The notes: a model not told the origin generated them from the sequence alone. Numbered from the stretch's first letter, positions 5,480-14,307 are shown. The stretch is 19,712 bases of DNA from Oscillospiraceae bacterium (GCA_015068335.1 SVKT01000014.1:1-19712); one strand, 5' to 3'. Numbers and translations: made by a program.

Positions 5480-6810
5480 TGGACACCCCGGTGCTGGATT
5501 TCCTGCGGCGGTATGACACTGCGGGCGTGACCCGCTTTCATATGCCCGGTCACAAGGGGAAAGGCCCTCTGGGCTGCGAAGGGTGGGACATCACCGAAGT
5601 GCAGGGCGCAGACGCGCTCTACGAGGCGGACGGCATCCTTGCCCAAAGCGAGGCCAATGCCGCGGCGCTGTTTGGTTCCCGGCGGACGCTGTATTCCACC
5701 GAAGGGTCCAGCCACTGCATCCGCGCGATGCTTTATCTGGCGCTGACCAATCGCCCGGCTGGTGCCGCCCCCGTGATCGTGGCGGCGCGGAACGTACATA
5801 AGACCTTTGTTTACGCGGCGGCGCTGCTGGATCTGGATGTGGTCTGGCTGTGGCCGGAGGAGAGCACGTCGCTTTGCGGCTGTCCCGTTTCCGCAAAGCA
5901 ACTGGAACAGACCCTGGCGGGTCTGGAAGCGCCGCCTGTGGCCGTGTATCTCACCAGCCCCGACTATCTGGGCGGTATGGCGGATATTGGGGCCCTTTCC
6001 CGGGTGTGCCATCGATATGGAACGCTGCTGCTGGTGGACAACGCCCACGGCGCGTACCTGAAATTCCTGCATCCCTCACTGCACCCGCTGGATCTGGGGG
6101 CGGATCTGTGCTGCGATTCCGCCCATAAGACGCTGCCGGCGCTGACCGGCGCGGCGTATCTGCACATCGCCGAAAGTCTGCCGGCTGCCTTTGCGGAATA
6201 TGCAAAAGCGGCGCTGGCGCTGTTTGGTTCCACCAGCCCGTCTTACCTGACGCTGGCTTCTCTGGACGGCTGTAATGCCGCGCTGGCAGGGGAGTACCCC
6301 GCCCGCCTGCGGGATATGGCGGCGCGAGTGGACGCGCTGAAAGCGGCGCTGACGGAGAAGGGCTGGGAGGTTCTTTCCGGCGATCCGTTGCGGCTGACGC
6401 TGCGCGCGCCGGCGGGGATGACCGGCAAGGGTCTGGCGCAGCAATTGCGCAGCGACGGTATGGAGTGCGAGTATGCGGACGATGCGCTGCTGGTGCTGAT
6501 GCTGTCGGCGGACAACACCGCCGCCGAAGTGGAAAAGATCCTGCAAACCTTGGGCGAATGTCCTGCCCCCCACGCGCCGCGGCAGACGCTGCCCCAGGCA
6601 CGGGGCGCGCAGGTGGTTTCCATCCGGGAGGCGCTGTTTGCCCCCCACGAGATCATCCCTGCGGAGGAGGCCCTGGGCCGCATCTGCGGCACGCCGATGG
6701 TGTCCTGCCCCCCGGCCATCCCCATTGTGGTGTCCGGCGAGCGGATCGGGGAGGCCGCGCTGGCGCTGTTTGACTGCTACGGTGTGGAGCAGGTGGATGT
6801 CCTGAAATAA
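5479..6810 (+). CDS. PLP-dependent Orn/Lys/Arg decarboxylase-family enzyme
   Basis: 443 residues of the fold-type I PLP family that includes Orn/Lys/Arg decarboxylases (SpeA/YaaO-like). Signs are the N-terminal FHMPGHKG motif (residues 20-27), the STEGSS phosphate-loop region, VDNAHGAY with D187 and H190 near the PLP ring, and DSAHKTLP with K217 as the Schiff-base lysine. The C-terminal domain is shorter than in full-length arginine decarboxylases. Substrate cannot be told from sequence. The ATG lies inside the scfB stop (TGATG), so translation is coupled, and a strong terminator follows, making it the last gene of the SCIFF operon. In Bacillus the relative yaaO sits beside tmk; that context is absent here. 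A role in SCIFF biology is inference only. Confidence 0.88.
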   Translation: MDTPVLDFLRRYDTAGVTRFHMPGHKGKGPLGCEGWDITEVQGADALYEADGILAQSEANAAALFGSRRTLYSTEGSSHCIRAMLYLALTNRPAGAAPVIVAARNVHKTFVYAAALLDLDVVWLWPEESTSLCGCPVSAKQLEQTLAGLEAPPVAVYLTSPDYLGGMADIGALSRVCHRYGTLLLVDNAHGAYLKFLHPSLHPLDLGADLCCDSAHKTLPALTGAAYLHIAESLPAAFAEYAKAALALFGSTSPSYLTLASLDGCNAALAGEYPARLRDMAARVDALKAALTEKGWEVLSGDPLRLTLRAPAGMTGKGLAQQLRSDGMECEYADDALLVLMLSADNTAAEVEKILQTLGECPAPHAPRQTLPQARGAQVVSIREALFAPHEIIPAEEALGRICGTPMVSCPPAIPIVVSGERIGEAALALFDCYGVEQVDVLK

Positions 6811-6811
6811 C

Positions 6812-6845
6812 AAAAAGCACTTCTGCGCGGCAGAAGTGCTTTTTT
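6812..6845. terminator. bidirectional terminator
   Basis: An 11-bp perfect stem AGCACTTCTGC (6816-6826) / GCAGAAGTGCT (6830-6840) with a GCG loop, flanked by A-run and T-run. It serves the SCIFF operon (+) and the SGNH hydrolase gene ending at 6852 (-). Confidence 0.92.
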
Positions 6846-6851
6846 CTGTGT

Positions 6852-7400
6852 TCAGATGGCTTCCGTGATGGAGCGCAGCGCGAGATCCAGTTCCCGGGCA
6901 AAGGTGCGGTGGCCGTCCTCTGTGAAGTGGACGCCGTCAAAACACAACGCCACACCCCACGCGCCGGCGTCGGCAAAGGCGACGCCCAGCCGCTGCGCCA
7001 GATCCCGATAAAGGGCGGGGAGGGCGGCGGAATCGGACAAAAGACGCGCCTGGGTGACCCACTCGCCCCGCTGCATAGGCGGCGGCGCCACCAGCAGGAT
7101 GTGCCGCCAGACCGGGCACAGCCGGGACAGGAAGGCTTCCATCCGGGCGGCGGTCTCCGGGGCGGAGCAGCCTTGCAGCAGATCGTTGCTGCCCAGCATC
7201 ACCACCAGAAGATCCGCGTCGGAACGGGGCGGGGGCAGGCAGGCTGCGGCGGGGATGGTGCGCCCGTTCATCCCGGCATTCTCGACTTCCCAGCCGTTTT
7301 CGGCCAGCAGCGCCGGCCACGGGGCGGGATAGCGGCTGCCGGAAAAGGAACGGGGGTCAAAGCCGTAGGTATTGGAATCGCCGAAGCACAGGATACGCAT
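6852..7400 (-). CDS. SGNH/GDSL-family hydrolase
   Basis: 182 residues with all four SGNH blocks: I, GDSNTYG with nucleophile S9; II, NAGMNGRT with G43; III, GSND with N72; V, DGVHFTEDGH with D155 and H158. This fits a single-domain esterase/lipase-like or arylesterase-type hydrolase, probably cytoplasmic as no signal peptide is present. Substrate is unknown (acetyl esters of sugars or acyl esters are common). I choose the ATG at 7400 because AAGGTG lies 8 nt upstream. A GTG three codons earlier (7409) would have a poorer site. The gene follows icd by 24 nt and should be on its transcript. Confidence 0.9.
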   Translation of the reverse strand: MRILCFGDSNTYGFDPRSFSGSRYPAPWPALLAENGWEVENAGMNGRTIPAAACLPPPRSDADLLVVMLGSNDLLQGCSAPETAARMEAFLSRLCPVWRHILLVAPPPMQRGEWVTQARLLSDSAALPALYRDLAQRLGVAFADAGAWGVALCFDGVHFTEDGHRTFARELDLALRSITEAI

Positions 7401-7424
7401 ATGCTTCACCTTGCGGGGCGGCGG

Positions 7425-8627
7425 TCATTCCGCCAGAAGCCCGGTCAGGCGTGCCGCCACGGCGTCCAGGAATGCGGCGCTGGTGACGGCGGTGGCGGTG
7501 AAGCCGGGCTCCACCAGACCCACCAGATCCCGGGTCATAATGCCGCTGTTCAGGGTGTCGAAGCAGGAGCGCTCCAACTTTTCACCGAAGGCGGTCAGGT
7601 CGGACAGCCCGTCCAGTTGACCGCGCTTTTTCAGCGCGCCGGACCACGCGAAGATGGTGGCCATAGGATTGGTGGAGGTCTCCTCGCCTTTCAGGTACTT
7701 GTAATAGTGACGGGTCACCGTGCCGTGGGCGGCCTCGAACTCCGTGGTGCCGTCGGGCGCCACCAGCACGGAGGTCATCATCGCCAGAGAGCCGAAGGCG
7801 GTGGAGACCATATCGCTCATCACATCGCCGTCGTAGTTTTTGCAGGCCCAGATATAGCCGCCCTCGGAGCGGATCACGCGGGCCACGGCGTCGTCGATGA
7901 GGGTGTAGAAGTAAGAGATGCCCAGTTCTTCAAACTTCCCGCGGTAGGCTTCGTACTCCTCCTCGAAGATGCGCTTGAAGGCGCCGTCGTAGACCTTGGC
8001 AATGGTGTCCTTGGTGGAGAACCAGAGGTCTTGTCTGGTGTCTACGGCATACTGGAAGCAACTGCGTGCAAAGGAACGGATGGAGGATTCCTTGTTGTGA
8101 GCGCCCTGCCACACGGCGGGGCCGTCCACTTTCTGCACGGTCACGGTCTGCTCGGCACCGCTCTCGCCCTTGAAGGTCAGCGTGGCGACGCCGGGCTCGG
8201 TGGTTTCCAGATCCACCGCTTTGTACACGTCGCCATAGGCGTGGCGGGCAATGGTAATGGGGTATTTCCAGTTTTTCACCACGGGGCGGATGGCGTCGAT
8301 GCAGATGGGGGCGCGGAACACCGTGCCGTCCAGAATGGAGCGGATGGTGCCGTTGGGGGATTTCCACATTTCCGTCAGTTGGGGATACTCAACCATACGC
8401 TGTTGGTTTGGTGTAATGGTTGCACACTTTACAGCGACACCAAGCCGTTTGGTGGCGTTGGCGGCGTCCACCGTCACCTGATCCCGGGTCTCGTTGCGGT
8501 GCAGCAGACCCAGATCGTAGTATTCCGTTTTGAGATCCACGAAGGGGAGGATCAGTTTTTCCTTGATCATCGCCCACAGGATGCGGGTCATTTCGTCGCC
8601 GTCCATCTCCACCAGCGCGGTGGTCAT
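7425..8627 (-). CDS. icd: NADP-dependent isocitrate dehydrogenase
   Basis: Oxidative decarboxylation of isocitrate to 2-oxoglutarate with NADPH formation, cytoplasmic. 400 residues of the eukaryote-like (type II) homodimeric subfamily. VEMDGDEMTR lies at 6-15. Isocitrate-binding residues are S90, N92, R96, R105 and R128 (the last in ARHAYGD, equivalent to human R132). The metal-binding segment is NYDGDVMSD, and HGTVTRHY is the NADP-specificity region. The first ATG of the conserved protein is at 8627, but it has only GGAACGA nearby. The better ribosome site GAGAGGG (minus strand, about 8650) sits 9 nt before an in-frame ACG codon at 8642, where I recall relatives having Met. The start is thus uncertain by five codons. 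It shares a transcript with the SGNH hydrolase; a TTGCAA/TATATT promoter lies 100 nt upstream. Confidence 0.95.
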   Translation of the reverse strand: MTTALVEMDGDEMTRILWAMIKEKLILPFVDLKTEYYDLGLLHRNETRDQVTVDAANATKRLGVAVKCATITPNQQRMVEYPQLTEMWKSPNGTIRSILDGTVFRAPICIDAIRPVVKNWKYPITIARHAYGDVYKAVDLETTEPGVATLTFKGESGAEQTVTVQKVDGPAVWQGAHNKESSIRSFARSCFQYAVDTRQDLWFSTKDTIAKVYDGAFKRIFEEEYEAYRGKFEELGISYFYTLIDDAVARVIRSEGGYIWACKNYDGDVMSDMVSTAFGSLAMMTSVLVAPDGTTEFEAAHGTVTRHYYKYLKGEETSTNPMATIFAWSGALKKRGQLDGLSDLTAFGEKLERSCFDTLNSGIMTRDLVGLVEPGFTATAVTSAAFLDAVAARLTGLLAE

Positions 8628-8728
8628 TTTGATTCGTTCCGTATGCGTCAGCCCTCTCTGTAAGAATTTTTCGGGGGAGGAGAACCGTCGCCGCAAAGGG
8701 CGGCGGCGCTTTCGTTTTTATGTTCCTC

Positions 8729-8756
8729 AATATAGCACAAATCCCTCTTTTTGCAA
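8729..8756 (-). promoter_or_regulatory. promoter of icd operon
   Basis: On the minus strand: TTGCAA (8751-8756), a 16-nt spacer, and TATATT (8729-8734). The leader of about 100 nt contains a GC-rich CCGCC...GGCGG stem of unknown role. Confidence 0.65.
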
Positions 8757-8787
8757 GGGGTATTTGCGGCAGGGCACTGCGCCGCAC

Positions 8788-8822
8788 AAAAAAACAGGCG
8801 GGCCGAAGGATAGGCCCGCCTG
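8788..8822 (-). terminator. terminator of ade
   Basis: A 10-bp perfect stem CAGGCGGGCC (8795-8804) / GGCCCGCCTG (8813-8822 region), followed on the minus strand by TTTTTTTGTG. It lies 13 nt past the ade stop and separates ade from the icd promoter. Confidence 0.93.
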
Positions 8823-8835
8823 CTTTGGCGTGGGG

Positions 8836-10560
8836 TCAGGTATAGCGCTGTGTGGTCACGTCGAAGACGCCCCGGGTGGTGATCCGCAGGGTGGGGATCA
8901 CGGGCAGCGCCATAAAACTGAGGGTCATAAAGGGGTCGATGCCCCGGCCGACGCCCAGCCGGTGGGCCTCCGCTTTGGCGGCTTCCAGCGTTTCATTGAC
9001 GGTGGCCAGCGGCGCGTCGCTCATAATACCGGCAATGGGGAGGGGGACTTCCGCGACGCTGCGGCCGCCGTCCCAGACCACGATGCCACCGCCCAACTCC
9101 GCCACACGATTCACCGCGGCGGCGCAGTCCGCGTCGCTTGCACCCACCACGATGATGTTGTGGGAATCGTGGGACACGGAGGTAGCCACGGCGCCGGAGC
9201 GCAGGCCGTAGCCCCGCAGATAGCCGACGCCGATGTGGCCGGTGTTTTTGTGCCGCTCCACCACAGCGATTTTCAGGATGTCGCTGTCAGGGTCTGCCCG
9301 CTCGGCGCGGCCGGCATCCACCGTGGTGATCTCGCCGTCCACCATACCGATGATGCTGCGGGAGGCGGAGGTTTCAAAATCCGCGGCGGAAAGCGTGGGC
9401 AGGTGGAAGGTCTCGCGGGCGCGGCGGTGGAGGGCGGGGGCAATCTCCGGCGCGGGGAAGTCCGCCATCACGCCGTTTTCTGCCATCAATCGGCCCTCTT
9501 TATAGACCTGTTCGATGTTGAAATCCCGGAAGTTATCGATGATGACGAAGTCGGCCAGATAGCCCGGCGCCACGCCGCCCCGGTTGTTCAGCAGGAAGTA
9601 GCGGGCAGCGGTGTGGCAGGCCGCCTTGACGGCGATGATGGGGTCTGCGCCCAGACGGATGGCCTTCCTGACGATGTGGTCGATGTGCCCCTTTTCCAGC
9701 AGGTCGCTGGGGTGCTTGTCGTCCGTGCAGAACATACAGCGGTCGGCGTATTGGGTGGTCAGCAGCGGCATCAGCGCTTCCAGATTCCGGGCGGCGGTGC
9801 CGTCCCGGATCATAATGAACTGCCCTCGTTCCAGTTTGGCGATGGCGTCGTCCAGATCGTGGCACTCGTGGTCGGAATAGACGCCGGCGGACATATAGGC
9901 GTTGAGGGTGTTGATGGGCAGGTCGGGGGCGTGGCCGTCGATCTTCTTATGGAAGGACTGGGCGGAGAGGATCTTTTCCAGACACCCCGCATCCCCGTTG
10001 ACCACACCCACGAAATTCATCATCTCCGCCAGACCCTGTACCCGGGGGTGGGCGTAGAAGCGTTCCAGACTGCGGTAGTCCAGTTCGGCGCCGGCTTCGT
10101 CCAGCGGCGTTGCCGGCACGCAGGAGGGCAGCATAAACCGTACATCCACCGGCAGACCCTCGGTGGCTTGCAGCATATAGTCCACACCCTCTGTCCCCAT
10201 AACGTTGGCGATCTCGTGGGGGTCGGTGATGACCGTGGTAGTCCCGTGGGGCAGCACCGCCTTTACAAATTCCGCGGGGGAGACCAGGGAACTTTCCAGA
10301 TGGATGTGGGCGTCCAGAAAGCCGGGCAGCACGATCTTGCCGCTGCAATCCACCTCCGTCGTGCCGGAGTAACGTCCCATTCCTGCGATGAGCCCCTCCG
10401 CCACGGCGATGTCCGCGTGGCAGAGCGCGTTGGAGAATACATTCACATAGGTGGCGTTCTTTAACACCAGATCCGCGCGTTCCTGACCCATCGCCACCCG
10501 GATGAGGCGGCGTTTCTTTTCCAGTTTTTCCTGCAATTCACCGGTGTTTGGTTCAAACAT
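8836..10560 (-). CDS. ade: adenine deaminase
   Basis: Converts adenine to hypoxanthine and ammonia in purine salvage (amidohydrolase superfamily, metal-dependent). 574 residues, the usual length. Metal-binding HIHLESS has H85 and H87, then HGTTTVITDPHEIANVMG (105-122), DGHAP (H210), SDHE (H231) and FCTDDK (D280, D281), all in family order. The C-terminal adenine deaminase domain with SHDSHN and the GRGIDPFMTLSFM segment is complete. The ATG at 10560 has AAGGGGG 8 nt upstream. It is a single gene with its own promoter (10634-10662) and terminator, divergent from polA. No purine riboswitch is visible in its ~65-nt leader. Confidence 0.97.
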   Translation of the reverse strand: MFEPNTGELQEKLEKKRRLIRVAMGQERADLVLKNATYVNVFSNALCHADIAVAEGLIAGMGRYSGTTEVDCSGKIVLPGFLDAHIHLESSLVSPAEFVKAVLPHGTTTVITDPHEIANVMGTEGVDYMLQATEGLPVDVRFMLPSCVPATPLDEAGAELDYRSLERFYAHPRVQGLAEMMNFVGVVNGDAGCLEKILSAQSFHKKIDGHAPDLPINTLNAYMSAGVYSDHECHDLDDAIAKLERGQFIMIRDGTAARNLEALMPLLTTQYADRCMFCTDDKHPSDLLEKGHIDHIVRKAIRLGADPIIAVKAACHTAARYFLLNNRGGVAPGYLADFVIIDNFRDFNIEQVYKEGRLMAENGVMADFPAPEIAPALHRRARETFHLPTLSAADFETSASRSIIGMVDGEITTVDAGRAERADPDSDILKIAVVERHKNTGHIGVGYLRGYGLRSGAVATSVSHDSHNIIVVGASDADCAAAVNRVAELGGGIVVWDGGRSVAEVPLPIAGIMSDAPLATVNETLEAAKAEAHRLGVGRGIDPFMTLSFMALPVIPTLRITTRGVFDVTTQRYT

Positions 10561-10633
10561 TGGCGTGCCCCCTTTGTTGTGGTATTATTTTGGGTTATGA
10601 TAGGCATAAAATAAAATTATATCTATTGGAAAA

Positions 10634-10662
10634 AGTATACGATAAAACCGCGAATTTGTCCA
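10634..10662 (-). promoter_or_regulatory. promoter of ade
   Basis: On the minus strand: TGGACA (10657-10662), a 17-nt spacer, and TATACT (10634-10639), each box one base from consensus. A second AT-rich TATAAT (10616-10621) lies downstream but has no matching -35. Confidence 0.7.
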
Positions 10663-10716
10663 GCGGAAACGCAGACTTTTTTACGGGTCGGAAAAGGCTT
10701 TTTTTGGGCACATCCG

Positions 10717-10745
10717 TTGCGAAAACGCAGGAAATAGGGTATACT
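10717..10745 (+). promoter_or_regulatory. promoter of the polA-tsaD operon
   Basis: TTGCGA (10717-10722), a 17-nt spacer, and TATACT (10740-10745), giving a leader of about 32 nt to the TTG start of polA. Confidence 0.75.
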
Positions 10746-10783
10746 GATTAAATCTGTATTCTGTTTGCGGGAGGCGTATTCCC

Positions 10784-13438
10784 TTGAAACTTATGGTCAT
10801 CGACGGCAACAGCATCATCAACCGCGCGTTTTACGGCATTCGTCCCCTCAGCACCCGGGACGGACTGTATACCCACGCCATTTTCGGCTTTCTGACAACG
10901 CTGCTCCGTTTGGAGAGCGAGGAGGCCCCCGACGCGGTCTGCGTCACCTTTGACGTCCACGCGCCCACCTTCCGCCACACCGCCGACGCGGCCTATAAGG
11001 CCACCCGCAAGCCGATGCCGGAGGAACTTCGGATGCAGATGCCGGTGCTGAAAGAGGTGCTGGATGCCCTGAACATCCCCCGCTACGAACTGGCGGGCTG
11101 GGAGGCCGACGACCTCATCGGCACCATCTCCCGCAAGTGTGAGGCGGCGGGCTGGGACTGCACCGTGGTCACCGGCGATAAGGACTCGCTCCAACTCATT
11201 ACGGAGCATACGAAGGTAAAACTGGTGTCTACCCGGATGGGACAGACCACCACCAAGGATATGACCCCGGAAACGTTCCGGGAGCAGTACGGCTTTGCGC
11301 CCATCCATATGATCGACCTGAAAGCCCTGATGGGCGACGCCTCGGACAACATCCCCGGCGTGGCGGGCGTGGGCGAAAAGACCGCGATGGAACTCATTCA
11401 AAAGTATGAGAGCGTCGAGGCCATCTATGCCCGGCTGCCGGACATCGAGGCCAAGCCTGCCGCCCTGAAAAAACTGGAAGCGGGGGAGGAGAGCGCCCGC
11501 CATTCCTACTGGCTGGCCACCATCGCTCTCGATGCACCACTGGACTTTGCCCCGGAAGCCAACCTGAAAAAAGCGCCCGCGGCCGAGGCGTACCCGCTGT
11601 TTTTACGGCTGGAATTTGCAAAACTGATCGAGAAGTTCGGTTTGCAGCCGGCGGAGCCGGCTGCGGCGCCCAAAGAGGAGCGCTCCTGTACCGTGACGGC
11701 AGAGCGGGTGACGGCGCCGGAGCAGGCAGAGAAGTTGCTGGACCTGTGGCGGAACGCCGACTATGTGTCCCTTCTGACCCTGCCCGACCTGACCGGCGTG
11801 GTGGTGGACTGCGAAACCGGACCGGACACCTCCGTGAGCGCGGAACTGTTTTTTGAAAGTTACACGGGCGACTGGAACGCGCTGCTGAACGCGCTCTTTT
11901 CCGCCGACATCAAAAAGGTTTCCCACAACGTGAAGGACCTGATGCGGACGCTGCTGGAAAACGGCCTGTCCGCAGACGGCTTCGTGTTCGACACGGCGCT
12001 GGCGGCCTACCTGCTGGACGCCACGGCGGGCAGTTACGATCTGGAACGGCTGTTTGTGGCCTATTTCAATTCCGAACTGCCAAAACCCATCTATCTGGAA
12101 CCGGACGCCTTCTCCCTGCTGGGGGATACCGCTGCGGCGGAGGCGGCCTTCCACAGCCACACGGCGGCTGTGGATGCCCTGTATGAGACCCTTTCCGAAA
12201 AACTGGACGTCCAGGGGATGCGGGAACTGTTTGAAACCGTGGAACTGCCCCTGTGCCGCGTGCTGGCGGAGATGGAACTGACTGGCTGCAAGGTGGACAA
12301 GGGTGCGCTGGTGTCCTTCGGCGAGATGCTCTCCGGGCGGATCGCGGAGTTGGAGCAGGCTATCTACGACCTGGCGGGGGAGACCTTCAACATCAATTCC
12401 CCCAAGCAGTTGGGTGAGATCCTGTTCGGCAAACTGGGCCTGCCTCACGGGAAAAAGACCAAGACCGGCTGGTCCACCAATGCCGACGTGCTGGAAAAAC
12501 TGCGCTACGAGGCCCCTGTGGTGGGGATGATTTTGGAGTATCGCCAGTATGCGAAACTGAAATCCACCTATGCCGACGGATTGCTGAAAGCCATTGATCC
12601 CGACGGCCGCATCCGCACCAGGTTCCAGATGACAGTAACGGCCACGGGCCGTCTGTCCTCCACGGAGCCGAATTTGCAGAACATTCCTGCCCGTACCGAC
12701 CTTGGCAGCGAGATCCGGAAAATGTTTGTGCCTGCCGACGGCTGCGTGCTGGTGGATGCGGACTACTCCCAGATCGAACTGCGATTGCTGGCGCACATCT
12801 CCGGCGACGAGGCGATGCGGGGAGCATTCACCTCCGGGCAGGACATCCACACCGCCACGGCGGCGCAGGTGTTCCGCGTGCCGATAGAGGACGTGACGCC
12901 CGAGATGCGCCGCAGCGCCAAGGCGGTGAATTTCGGCATCGTGTACGGCATTTCCGCCTTCTCCCTGTCCCAGGATATCGGCGTGTCCGTGGCGGAGGCG
13001 AAAGCCTATATGGACGCCTATTTCGCCACCTTCCCCGGTGTGCGCAGATATATGGACGAAGTGGTGGAGCAGGCGAAGGAAAAGGGCTATGTGGAAACGA
13101 TTTACCGCCGCCGCAGAGACCTGCCGGAATTGAAGTCCTCCAACTTCAATCTCCGGGCTTTCGGTGAGCGTGTGGCGCTGAATATGCCCATTCAGGGCAC
13201 GGCGGCCGATCTGATGAAACTGGCGATGACCGCCGTCTGGAAGCGGCTGCGCGCCGAAGTGCCTGCGGCACGGCTTGTGCTGCAAGTCCACGACGAACTG
13301 ATCGTGGAGTGCGCCGCGGCCGATGCGGAAAAGGTGGCGCGGCTGGTAGGCGAAGAAATGGAACAGGTCGCGGCGCTGTCTGTGCCTTTGACGGCAGAGG
13401 CGCACTGGGGCTGCAACTGGTTGGAGGCGAAGGGATGA
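10784..13438 (+). CDS. polA: DNA polymerase I
   Basis: 884 residues, normal for family A polymerases. Residues 1-290 form the 5'-3' exonuclease/flap domain (VIDGNSIINRAFYG start, WEADDLIGT at 106-114, GDKDSLQL, LMGDASDNIPG at 182-192). Residues 300-475 form the 3'-5' exonuclease-like domain. It lacks the DxE of motif I (YVSLLTLP at 327-334 occupies its place) and motif II is HNVKDLM, so proofreading is probably lost. Residues 476-884 form the polymerase: motif A DADYSQIELR with D660, O-helix RRSAKAVNFGIVYG (709-722), motif C QVHDE with D837. The TTG start at 10784 is chosen because GGAGG (10770-10774) lies 9 nt upstream; the ATG at 10793 would be 18 nt away. It overlaps the next gene by ATGA. 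Roles are Okazaki fragment processing and repair synthesis. Confidence 0.97.
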   Translation: MKLMVIDGNSIINRAFYGIRPLSTRDGLYTHAIFGFLTTLLRLESEEAPDAVCVTFDVHAPTFRHTADAAYKATRKPMPEELRMQMPVLKEVLDALNIPRYELAGWEADDLIGTISRKCEAAGWDCTVVTGDKDSLQLITEHTKVKLVSTRMGQTTTKDMTPETFREQYGFAPIHMIDLKALMGDASDNIPGVAGVGEKTAMELIQKYESVEAIYARLPDIEAKPAALKKLEAGEESARHSYWLATIALDAPLDFAPEANLKKAPAAEAYPLFLRLEFAKLIEKFGLQPAEPAAAPKEERSCTVTAERVTAPEQAEKLLDLWRNADYVSLLTLPDLTGVVVDCETGPDTSVSAELFFESYTGDWNALLNALFSADIKKVSHNVKDLMRTLLENGLSADGFVFDTALAAYLLDATAGSYDLERLFVAYFNSELPKPIYLEPDAFSLLGDTAAAEAAFHSHTAAVDALYETLSEKLDVQGMRELFETVELPLCRVLAEMELTGCKVDKGALVSFGEMLSGRIAELEQAIYDLAGETFNINSPKQLGEILFGKLGLPHGKKTKTGWSTNADVLEKLRYEAPVVGMILEYRQYAKLKSTYADGLLKAIDPDGRIRTRFQMTVTATGRLSSTEPNLQNIPARTDLGSEIRKMFVPADGCVLVDADYSQIELRLLAHISGDEAMRGAFTSGQDIHTATAAQVFRVPIEDVTPEMRRSAKAVNFGIVYGISAFSLSQDIGVSVAEAKAYMDAYFATFPGVRRYMDEVVEQAKEKGYVETIYRRRRDLPELKSSNFNLRAFGERVALNMPIQGTAADLMKLAMTAVWKRLRAEVPAARLVLQVHDELIVECAAADAEKVARLVGEEMEQVAALSVPLTAEAHWGCNWLEAKG

Positions 13439-14304
13439 AACGTCTGATCGTGATTTTGGGCGTGGCAGCCACGGCAACCTCTGCCATTCTGGTGCGGTAT
13501 TCCACTGCGCCCTCGCTGGTTCTGGTGATGTACCGGATGCTGCTGACCGTGGCGCTGCTGGCGCCGCCCACACTGCTGAAAAACAGGCAGGAACTGAAAG
13601 CCTTGCAGCGCAGGGACTGGCTGCTGTGTGCCGTCAGCGGCATCTTTATCGGCCTGCACTTTGCGGCGTATTTTGAGGCCCTGAAATGGACGTCCATTGC
13701 GGCGGCAGTGGTGCTGGCGGATACGGAAGTGCTGTTCGTGGCCTTTGCCACGGTGCTGATCTTCCGCAGGAAACTCTCCGGCAAGGCGTGGATTGCCATT
13801 TGGCTGGCCTTTGGCGGCAGCATCGTGATCGCCGCGGCGGAAACCACCGCAGGCGCGGATCCCCTGCGGGGCAATCTGCTGGGCTTGGTTTCTGCAATGC
13901 TGATGGCAGTCTACACGATGATCGGCTCCGTGTGCAGAAAACGGGTCTCCACCACGGTCTATACCTTCCTGGTGTACGGTATGGCGGGGCTGACCGTGAC
14001 CACCGTAGCCATTTTCAGCGGCACGCAGATGACGAACATCGGAGCGATGAACTGGGCCATTTGCCTGGGCCTTGCGATCTTCCCCACGTTGCTGGGACAC
14101 AGCGTGTTCAGTTGGGGATTGAAATATCTGCCGCCCACCTTCATTTCCACGGCCAAACTGCTGGAACCGGTGCTGGCCGCCGTGATGGGCTGGCTGCTGT
14201 TCCGGGAAAATCCCGGCTGGCAGGTGGTGGTCGGCGGTGTGATCGTTGTGGTGGGCATTGCCCTGTACGGCCGGGTGGAGGCCGCAGAAAAAGAGGAGAA
14301 TTGA
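13435..14304 (+). CDS. EamA/DMT-family permease
   Basis: 289 residues with about ten hydrophobic segments arranged as two EamA repeats (about residues 1-135 and 145-280), the hallmark of drug/metabolite transporters. Each half contains an aromatic-rich segment (HFAAYFEALKWTSIAAA in the first, FSWGLKYLPPTFISTAKLLEPV in the second) typical of the family. The substrate cannot be predicted; relatives export amino acids, nucleosides or other metabolites. The ATG overlaps the polA stop (ATGA), so translation is coupled, and rimI follows after 3 nt. Confidence 0.92.
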   Translation: MKRLIVILGVAATATSAILVRYSTAPSLVLVMYRMLLTVALLAPPTLLKNRQELKALQRRDWLLCAVSGIFIGLHFAAYFEALKWTSIAAAVVLADTEVLFVAFATVLIFRRKLSGKAWIAIWLAFGGSIVIAAAETTAGADPLRGNLLGLVSAMLMAVYTMIGSVCRKRVSTTVYTFLVYGMAGLTVTTVAIFSGTQMTNIGAMNWAICLGLAIFPTLLGHSVFSWGLKYLPPTFISTAKLLEPVLAAVMGWLLFRENPGWQVVVGGVIVVVGIALYGRVEAAEKEEN

Positions 14305-14307
14305 TGT

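Noticed and set aside
6909..10464. Long plus-strand open frames opposite the SGNH hydrolase, icd and ade
   Set aside because: Antisense shadows; low-complexity Gly/His/Val composition, while the minus strand shows complete conserved enzymes with proper start signals.
10561..10633. Purine riboswitch or PurR box upstream of ade
   Set aside because: The leader is short, AT-rich and lacks the paired loops and conserved core of a purine aptamer.
11811..11850. DCE triad in polA (VVVDCETG) as exonuclease motif I
   Set aside because: It lies after the strand that aligns with motif I and corresponds to the second strand of the domain, so the resemblance is probably accidental.
11603..13573. Long minus-strand open frame opposite polA
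   Set aside because: Shadow of the polymerase gene; no recognisable motif and no start signal.
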